From positions 4,133,001 through 4,197,000 of the forward strand of contig NZ_CP116346.1 of the NCBI RefSeq assembly GCF_030254645.1: a DNA stretch of 64,000 nt. Reading direction: 5' to 3'. Under the pieces are notes generated by a model that made no database searches, was not told the DNA's origin, and was given only the letters and a program-made list of their open reading frames with translations. Position numbers and translations under genes: made by a program. Shown piece by piece: positions 59,079 through 64,000 of the stretch. How positions within the stretch are numbered: position 1 is the first letter of the stretch; every line of letters starts with the position of its first letter. This DNA comes from Paucibacter sediminis. GTDB taxonomy: Bacteria; Pseudomonadota; Gammaproteobacteria; Burkholderiales; Burkholderiaceae_C.

Positions 59079-59447
59079 ATGAATAGCGGCAACCACGATG
59101 AACTGCGCGATCGGGTATTCGATAGCGCCTCGGCCTTGTTTGCCGTGTTGGCGGCACCCTGCCGGGTTCGCATCGTGGGCGAGTTGTGTCAGGGCGAGCG
59201 CAATGTCGGCGAGTTGCTGGCCCTGGTGGGCGGCAGCCAGCCGAACCTGTCGCATCACCTGCGGGCACTGTTCGAGGCCGGTGTGGTGACGCGGCGACGT
59301 GCCGGCGCCAAGGTGTATTACCGCGTGGTGCCGGGGCGCTCCCAGGCATTGCGCGAGATGCTGCAGGGCGTGGGCGTGCTGGGGCAGGCAGCGGCGGGCG
59401 GCACGGCGGAAGCGTCGGACGGTCCGCATGAAGCGAAGGAGTGGTAG
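59079..59447 (+). CDS. ArsR-family regulator of the sox operon (SoxR/BigR-like)
   Basis: 122-aa winged-helix repressor. Core: SALFAVLAAPCRVRIVGELC, NVGELLALVGGSQPNLSHHL (recognition helix QPNLSHHLRAL) and RRRAGAKVYYRVVPG (wing). Two cysteines, Cys28 and Cys37, both in the first half. Related persulfide sensors (BigR, SqrR) use a second Cys in the last helix, which is absent here. It precedes soxC with a 1-nt overlap (TAGTG) and so is part of the operon; expected to derepress with sulfane sulfur or thiosulfate. Confidence 0.85.
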   Translation: MNSGNHDELRDRVFDSASALFAVLAAPCRVRIVGELCQGERNVGELLALVGGSQPNLSHHLRALFEAGVVTRRRAGAKVYYRVVPGRSQALREMLQGVGVLGQAAAGGTAEASDGPHEAKEW

Positions 59448-60832
59448 TGAGTTCTGACGACAAGCCAAGGGGCCGGCTGATCAAGGCGCCCGAGAACTTC
59501 CTGGACCCGGCGGGCATACGCCAGGTCTTTGCCGAGGCCAAGAGCGGGCGGCGCGACTTCATGCGCAAGGCCTTTGTGGCCGCCGGAGCCGCGGCAGGTG
59601 CCGCAGTTGCGCCGGTGGCGCTGGCCACTTCCAACCCGGTGCAGGCCGGCGAGGGCGACCCCAACATCCTCACCCTGCCCGAGCACAGCAAGGGCCTGGG
59701 TCAGGCGGTGGCGACCGAGGGCTACGGCAAGCCCTCCAGGTACGAGGCCAATGTGCAGCGCCGCCAGAGTCCGGGCCTGACCCAAACGGCGCAGGCCTCG
59801 GTATCGTTCGCGCCCCTGCAGTCGCTGTTCGGCATCGTCACGCCCAGCGGCCTGCATTTCGAACGCCATCACCAGGGCTGGTGGGACATCGACCCGTCCA
59901 AGCACCGCCTGATGCTCAACGGCTCCGACGCCAGCATGCTGAAGAAGGCCATGGTCTTCACCATGGACGAACTGATGCGCCTGCCCTCGGTGTCGCGCTT
60001 CCACTTCATCGAGTGCGGTGCCAACACTGGCATGGAATGGGGCAATGTGGCCGTGCCCACGGTGCAGTACTCGCACGGCATGCTGAGCTGCAGCGAGTTC
60101 ACCGGCGTGCCGCTGCGCATCCTGCTGGACCTGGCGGGCGTGGACTACAAGAAGGCCCGCTACGTGCTGGCCGAGGGCGCCGATGGCTCCTCGATGACGC
60201 GCACCATCCCGATGGAGATGGTGGAGAGCGGTGAGGTGCTGGTGGCCTATGGCCAGAACGGCGAGATGCTGCGGCCCGAGCAGGGCTACCCGCTGCGCCT
60301 GGTGGTGCCGGGCGTGCAGGGTGTCAGCTGGGTCAAGTATCTGCGCCGCATCGAGGTGGGCGACCAGCCCTATGCCAGCAAGGACGAGGCGGTGCACTAC
60401 ATCGACCTGGTGCCGGGCGGTCAACACCGCCAGTACAGCAGCATCCAGGAATGCAAGAGCGTGGTGACCACGCCCTCGGGCGGCCAGGTGCTGCTGGACC
60501 AGGGCTTCTACAACATCAGCGGCCTGGCCTGGTCGGGGCGTGGCCGCATCAAGCGGGTGGACGTGTCGGTGGACGGTGGCCGCAACTGGCGCAGCGCCCG
60601 CCTGGAGGGTGCGGTGCTGCCCAAGTGCCTGACCCGCTTCAACATCGACTGGGTGTGGGACGGCAAGCCCGCCCTGATCCAGAGCCGCGCCATGGACGAG
60701 ACCGGCTATGTGCAGCCCAGCTACAAGCAGTTGCGCGAGGTGCGCGGCACCCGCTCGATCTATCACAACAATGCCGTGCAGACCTGGCTGGTGCAGGAAG
60801 ACGGGGAGGTGAAGAATGTCCAGCTCTCCTAA
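59447..60832 (+). CDS. soxC: SoxC, molybdenum subunit of sulfane dehydrogenase
   Basis: 461 aa from GTG at 59447, with AAGGAG ending 5 nt upstream; an earlier GTG at 59441 overlaps that site. Tat signal GRRDFMRKAFVAAGAAAGAA near residue 37. Sulfite-oxidase-fold molybdopterin domain with the Mo-binding Cys in FHFIECGANTGMEW, then GSSMTRTIPMEMVESGEVLV and the dimerisation domain ISGLAWSGRGRIKRVDVSVD. Periplasmic, works with SoxD to oxidise the sulfane sulfur on SoxY. SoxCD presence means complete oxidation without sulfur globules. Confidence 0.95.
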   Translation: MSSDDKPRGRLIKAPENFLDPAGIRQVFAEAKSGRRDFMRKAFVAAGAAAGAAVAPVALATSNPVQAGEGDPNILTLPEHSKGLGQAVATEGYGKPSRYEANVQRRQSPGLTQTAQASVSFAPLQSLFGIVTPSGLHFERHHQGWWDIDPSKHRLMLNGSDASMLKKAMVFTMDELMRLPSVSRFHFIECGANTGMEWGNVAVPTVQYSHGMLSCSEFTGVPLRILLDLAGVDYKKARYVLAEGADGSSMTRTIPMEMVESGEVLVAYGQNGEMLRPEQGYPLRLVVPGVQGVSWVKYLRRIEVGDQPYASKDEAVHYIDLVPGGQHRQYSSIQECKSVVTTPSGGQVLLDQGFYNISGLAWSGRGRIKRVDVSVDGGRNWRSARLEGAVLPKCLTRFNIDWVWDGKPALIQSRAMDETGYVQPSYKQLREVRGTRSIYHNNAVQTWLVQEDGEVKNVQLS

Positions 60833-61889
60833 GTTCGCGATGTTCGGCCTGTTCGGCACGCTGCTGCTGGCAACGGCGGCGCTGGCGCAGCCGGCCAGGG
60901 ACTTCCCCGGTGTCGGCCGCGCCGCCACACCCAAGGAAATCGCTGCCTGGGACATCGACGTGCGCCCCGACTTCAAGGGCCTGCCCAAGGGCAGCGGCTC
61001 GGTGGCAAGGGGCCAGGAGGTCTGGGAGGGCAAATGCGCCCAATGCCATGGCATCTTCGGTGAAAGCGGCGAGGTGTTCGCGCCCCTGGTGGGCGGCACC
61101 ACACCCGAGGACATCAAGACCGGCCATGTGGCCAGGCTCAACGATCCCAGCTTCCCGGGCCGCACCACCTTGATGAAGGTGGCCACCGTGTCGACGCTGT
61201 GGGACTACATCAACCGCGCCATGCCCTGGACGGCACCCAAGAGCCTGAGCACCGAGGAGGTCTACAGCGTGACCGCCTTCCTGCTCAATCTGGGCGGCAT
61301 CGTGCCCGAGGACTTCGTGCTGTCGGACCAGAACATCGGCGCCGTGCAGCAGCGCATGCCCAATCGCAAGGGCATGACGCTGGACCATGCACTGTGGCCC
61401 GGCAAGGGCCTCACCAAGGCGAAGGCCCCCGATACCCGTGCCCAGGCCTGCATGAAGGATTGCCCGGCGGAAGCGAAGATCAGCTCCTTCCTGCCCGACC
61501 ACGCACGCAACGCGCATGGCAACCTGGCGGAGCAGAACCGGGCGGTCGGGCCCCAGCATGGCGCCGACACCAGCAAGCCCTCGGGCGCGCCCCCGCAGCG
61601 CCGGGCCGAGCCCGCGCCGGCGCCCAAGGCCGCGGGCGCACCGACGGCCCTGCTGAACAAGAACAGCTGCAGCGCCTGCCATGCGCTGGCCAGCAAGCTG
61701 GTGGGCCCCTCGTTCCAGGAGATTGCGAAGAAGCATGGCGAGCGCAGTGACGCAATCGCCTATCTTTCGGGCAAGATCCGCTCCGGCGGCGTGGGTGTGT
61801 GGGGCCAGATCCCGATGCCGGCGCAGACGCTCAGCGATGCCGATGCCGCGACCATCGCGCAGTGGCTCAAGAGCGGCGCCCCGCGCTGA
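60816..61889 (+). CDS. soxD: SoxD, diheme c-type cytochrome
   Basis: 357 aa. Start 60816 overlaps the soxC end by 17 nt with GAGGTGA before it. Signal peptide to AALAQP. Two CxxCH heme sites: CAQCH in EVWEGKCAQCHGIFGESGEV (about residue 70) and CSACH in LLNKNSCSACHALASKL (about residue 287), separated by a Pro/Ala-rich linker. A CMKDC pair (about residue 213) sits between. Electron acceptor of SoxC in the periplasm. Confidence 0.95.
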   Translation: MSSSPKFAMFGLFGTLLLATAALAQPARDFPGVGRAATPKEIAAWDIDVRPDFKGLPKGSGSVARGQEVWEGKCAQCHGIFGESGEVFAPLVGGTTPEDIKTGHVARLNDPSFPGRTTLMKVATVSTLWDYINRAMPWTAPKSLSTEEVYSVTAFLLNLGGIVPEDFVLSDQNIGAVQQRMPNRKGMTLDHALWPGKGLTKAKAPDTRAQACMKDCPAEAKISSFLPDHARNAHGNLAEQNRAVGPQHGADTSKPSGAPPQRRAEPAPAPKAAGAPTALLNKNSCSACHALASKLVGPSFQEIAKKHGERSDAIAYLSGKIRSGGVGVWGQIPMPAQTLSDADAATIAQWLKSGAPR

Positions 61890-61963
61890 TTTTCTTTATT
61901 CCCCAGGGGCGTGGCGGCGGCCGGCGCTCCCTCGTTTGACAGGCAAGGATCAAGGAGACCGAA

Positions 61964-62437
61964 ATGATTGAGATGAATCGCAGAGAGCTGATGGCCAGCA
62001 GCGCCAAGGTGGCATCGCTGATGCTTGCCAGCGGCGTGTTCGGCAAGGCGGCGCAGGCCGCCGGCGAGGCTGCCGGCAAGGGCGCCTTCGAGGCCAAGAG
62101 CCTGGCCGATGTGGTGAAGGCGCTGGGCTATGGCGCGCCCACCGAAAGCAAGGACGTGAGCATCACCGCGCCCGACATCGCCGAGAACGGCGCCGTCGTG
62201 CCGCTGGGTGCGACCACCACTGCGGCCGGCGTCAAGCAGATGCTGCTGTTGGTGGAAAAGAACCCCTCGGTGCTGGCCGCGCTGTTCAACGTCAGCCCGG
62301 AAGTGGAAGCCAGCTTCTCGACGCGCGTGAAGATGGGCCAGTCCTCCAACGTCTACGCGGTGGCGGTGACCAACGACAACAAGGTGCTGTACGCGCTGAA
62401 GGAAGTCAAGGTCACGCTGGGTGGTTGCGGCGGTTGA
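61964..62437 (+). CDS. soxY: SoxY, sulfur carrier protein
   Basis: 157 aa. Tat-type leader MIEMNRRELMASSAKVASLM (NRRELM). Ends in the flexible carrier arm LGGCGG, where Cys155 bears the sulfur intermediates. DVSITAPDIAENGAVVPLGA is the SoxY core. It pairs with SoxZ, 45 nt downstream. A 74-bp leader separates it from soxD, possibly with an internal promoter. Confidence 0.96.
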   Translation: MIEMNRRELMASSAKVASLMLASGVFGKAAQAAGEAAGKGAFEAKSLADVVKALGYGAPTESKDVSITAPDIAENGAVVPLGATTTAAGVKQMLLLVEKNPSVLAALFNVSPEVEASFSTRVKMGQSSNVYAVAVTNDNKVLYALKEVKVTLGGCGG

Positions 62438-62482
62438 TGCCGGCCCCCGATTTTTCAGAACTCAGCTAATCAGGAGCAAGAC

Positions 62483-62794
62483 ATGGCAGATCCGATGCGA
62501 ATCCGTGCGCAAGCCGCTGGCGACAAGGCCACCGTGCGCGTGTTGATGGCTCATGAAATGGAAAGCGGTCAGCGCAAGGACGCGGCCGGCAAGACCATCC
62601 CGGCCTGGTACATCAACGAGGTGAGTGCCGCGCTGAACGGCAAGGTGGTGCTGACGGCGGAGTGGGGCCCCTCGGTCTCGAAGAACCCCTTCCTGCAATT
62701 CGTCATCAAGGGCGCCAAGGCCGGCGACAAGGTGCAGGTGTCCTGGACCGACAACAAGGGCGACAAGCGCAGCGACGAAGCCACCGTGTCGTGA
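62483..62794 (+). CDS. soxZ: SoxZ, SoxY partner protein
   Basis: 103 aa with no signal peptide, exported in complex with SoxY by the Tat system. MADPMRIRAQAAGDKATVRV, LMAHEMESGQRKDAAGKTIP and FLQFVIKGAKAGDKVQVSWT are SoxZ-typical. It forms the SoxYZ heterodimer. Standard length. Confidence 0.96.
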   Translation: MADPMRIRAQAAGDKATVRVLMAHEMESGQRKDAAGKTIPAWYINEVSAALNGKVVLTAEWGPSVSKNPFLQFVIKGAKAGDKVQVSWTDNKGDKRSDEATVS

Positions 62795-62843
62795 ACCCCA
62801 CCGGGCCAGAGAAGCCCGGCCAGACGGACAACAGGAGACAAGC

Positions 62844-63638
62844 ATGAAGCATTGGAGTTGGGTGGCCGCCCTGGCCTTGCTGCCCGGACTGGCCTGCGCC
62901 CAGAAGACGGCGGCGGATTCGATTGCCGAATACCGCGCCTTGCTGGCGGACGGCAACCCGGCCGAGTTGTTTGAGGCCAAGGGCGAGGATCTCTGGAAGG
63001 CCAAGCGCGGCCCCAAGAACGCCTCGCTGGAGCGCTGCGATCTGGGGCAGGGCGCTGGCGTCGTGAAGGGCGCGTTCGTGCGCCTGCCGCGCTGGTTCGC
63101 CGATACCCAGCGGGTGCAGGATCTGGAATCGCGCCTGCTGACCTGCATGAGCACGCTGCAGGGGCTGGATGCCGAGGCGATTGCCAAGACGCCCTTCGGC
63201 AAGGGCGAACAGGCGAATATGGAGGCCCTGGTCGCGTGGATCTCGGCCGAGTCGCGCGGCCAGCGCATGCAGCTGCCGCAGGTCCATGCGGCCGAGCAGC
63301 GCATGTACGAGCTCGGCAAGCGCGCCTTCTTCTTCCGCGGCGGGCCGATGGATTTCTCCTGCGCCTCCTGCCATGGTGAGGACGGCAAGCGCATCCGCCT
63401 GCAGGACCTGCCCAACCTCACCAAGAACCCGGGCGATGGCGTGGGCTTCGCGGCCTGGCCGGCCTACCGCGTCTCCAGCGGCGAGCTGTGGGGCATGCAG
63501 CGGCGGCTGAACGACTGCTACCGCCAGCAGCGCTTCCCGTATCCGGGCTATGCCTCCGAGGTCACCATCGCCCTGGCCGTGTACATGGGTGTGAACGCCA
63601 AGGGTGCCGAGTCCATCGCCCCGGCCATCAAGCGCTGA
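62844..63638 (+). CDS. soxA: SoxA, c-type cytochrome subunit of SoxXA
   Basis: 264 aa. Signal peptide MKHWSWVAALALLPGLACA. One CxxCH (CASCH in MDFSCASCHGEDGKRIRLQD), so the single-heme form: the N-terminal pair reads ERCDLG without CxxCH. Heme-ligand or catalytic Cys in RRLNDCYRQQRFPYPG. It joins thiosulfate to the SoxY arm together with SoxX. Followed 12 nt later by soxX. Confidence 0.95.
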   Translation: MKHWSWVAALALLPGLACAQKTAADSIAEYRALLADGNPAELFEAKGEDLWKAKRGPKNASLERCDLGQGAGVVKGAFVRLPRWFADTQRVQDLESRLLTCMSTLQGLDAEAIAKTPFGKGEQANMEALVAWISAESRGQRMQLPQVHAAEQRMYELGKRAFFFRGGPMDFSCASCHGEDGKRIRLQDLPNLTKNPGDGVGFAAWPAYRVSSGELWGMQRRLNDCYRQQRFPYPGYASEVTIALAVYMGVNAKGAESIAPAIKR

Positions 63639-63649
63639 AGGAGACGCAA

Positions 63650-64000
63650 ATGAACAAACGCTTTGTTTGGGCTGCTGTTGCAGCCTTGGCGCTGGGTGCG
63701 GCGGGTTGCGCCAGCCTGCCTGGCCAGCCCACGCCGGCCGAGCTGGACGCCCAGGCCCTGGCGATGCTGAAGGCCTCGTTCCGCGACGAGGGCATCGCCA
63801 CCACCAAGCGCCTGGAACAGGACCTCGGCCAACAGGCCTGCTCGGCCGAGAGCGCGCCGCCCGAAGGGGTGGCCAAGCGCGTCGAGGCCGAGGCGCTGGC
63901 CTCGATCAAGTGGCCGGCGGGCGGACAGTATCTGGGCGACTGGCGCGAGGGCGAGAAGCTGGCGCAAAACGGCCGCGGCATGACCTGGACCGACAAGTCC
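63650..64000 (+). CDS. soxX: SoxX, c-type cytochrome, partial (3' end outside window)
   Basis: 117 codons from ATG at 63650, with GGAGA upstream, to the window edge. MNKRFVWAAVAALALGAAGC resembles a lipoprotein signal with Cys20 in AAGC. Then ASIKWPAGGQYLGDWREGEK and LAQNGRGMTWTD, typical of the region before the SoxX heme. The CxxCH lies beyond the window. It completes SoxXA. The preceding genes and soxA spacing leave little doubt. Confidence 0.9.
   Translation, partial: MNKRFVWAAVAALALGAAGCASLPGQPTPAELDAQALAMLKASFRDEGIATTKRLEQDLGQQACSAESAPPEGVAKRVEAEALASIKWPAGGQYLGDWREGEKLAQNGRGMTWTDKS

Overview
The window is a contiguous, very GC-rich bacterial chromosome segment with tightly packed, often overlapping genes. 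Gene content points to a betaproteobacterium of the order Burkholderiales, probably near Rubrivivax, Roseateles or Leptothrix. The evidence is the glyA-nrdR-rib-nusB and ybgC-tolQRA order, a soxCDYZAX thiosulfate oxidation operon, an Entner-Doudoroff edd-eda pair and a branched-chain amino acid liv operon. The placement is inferred from synteny and protein flavour, not from a marker gene. No rRNA, tRNA or CRISPR array was seen.

Layout. 1-4964 (minus): MSHA-type pilus or secretion genes (mshG cut by the window edge, mshE, and a second, longer GspE-type ATPase with extra MshEN modules). 5195-10028 (plus): pyroglutamate salvage operon (winged-helix regulator, 5-oxoprolinase, pyrrolidone-carboxylate peptidase). 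10038-13283: divergent ECF sigma/anti-sigma pair facing a bufferin-type operon (DUF2282 precursor peptide, DUF692 MNIO enzyme, DUF2063 partner, DoxX). This RiPP metallophore system is probably a copper or other soft-metal stress module. 13287-16982 (minus): tolA, tolR, tolQ, ybgC and an aminotransferase. 16937-18763: a decayed integrated element that split the aminotransferase gene at its 15th codon and restored it with its own 5' end. 18820-22082 (minus): nusB, ribH, ribBA and ribD. 22109-26951 (minus): six type IV minor pilin genes. 27041-28940 (minus): nrdR and glyA, the latter behind a recognisable ZTP riboswitch.

29000-36492: a membrane lytic transglycosylase, ubiD, a YdcF-family protein and a giant DUF748 (AsmA-like) protein. 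36565-42067: msrA, then an ABC transporter, a DUF3299 protein, a small membrane protein and a ZnuD-like TonB receptor that resemble zinc-responsive clusters. 42086-48555: pdxH, a MobA-like nucleotidyltransferase, a ChaC-like cyclotransferase, an orphan glutamate-binding protein, and a DctB/DctD-like two-component system with a GAFTSA loop. 48824-53661: livHMGFK. 53916-56404: edd and eda. 56409-58161: a thioesterase divergent from marR plus a chloramphenicol-acetyltransferase-like gene. 58158-58925: xthA. 59079-64000: an ArsR regulator and soxC, soxD, soxY, soxZ, soxA and a soxX cut by the window end.

The strongest discoveries are the bufferin cluster with its dedicated sigma factor, the ZTP riboswitch before glyA, and the remnant integrative element whose two junctions share a 10-bp core inside an aminotransferase gene.
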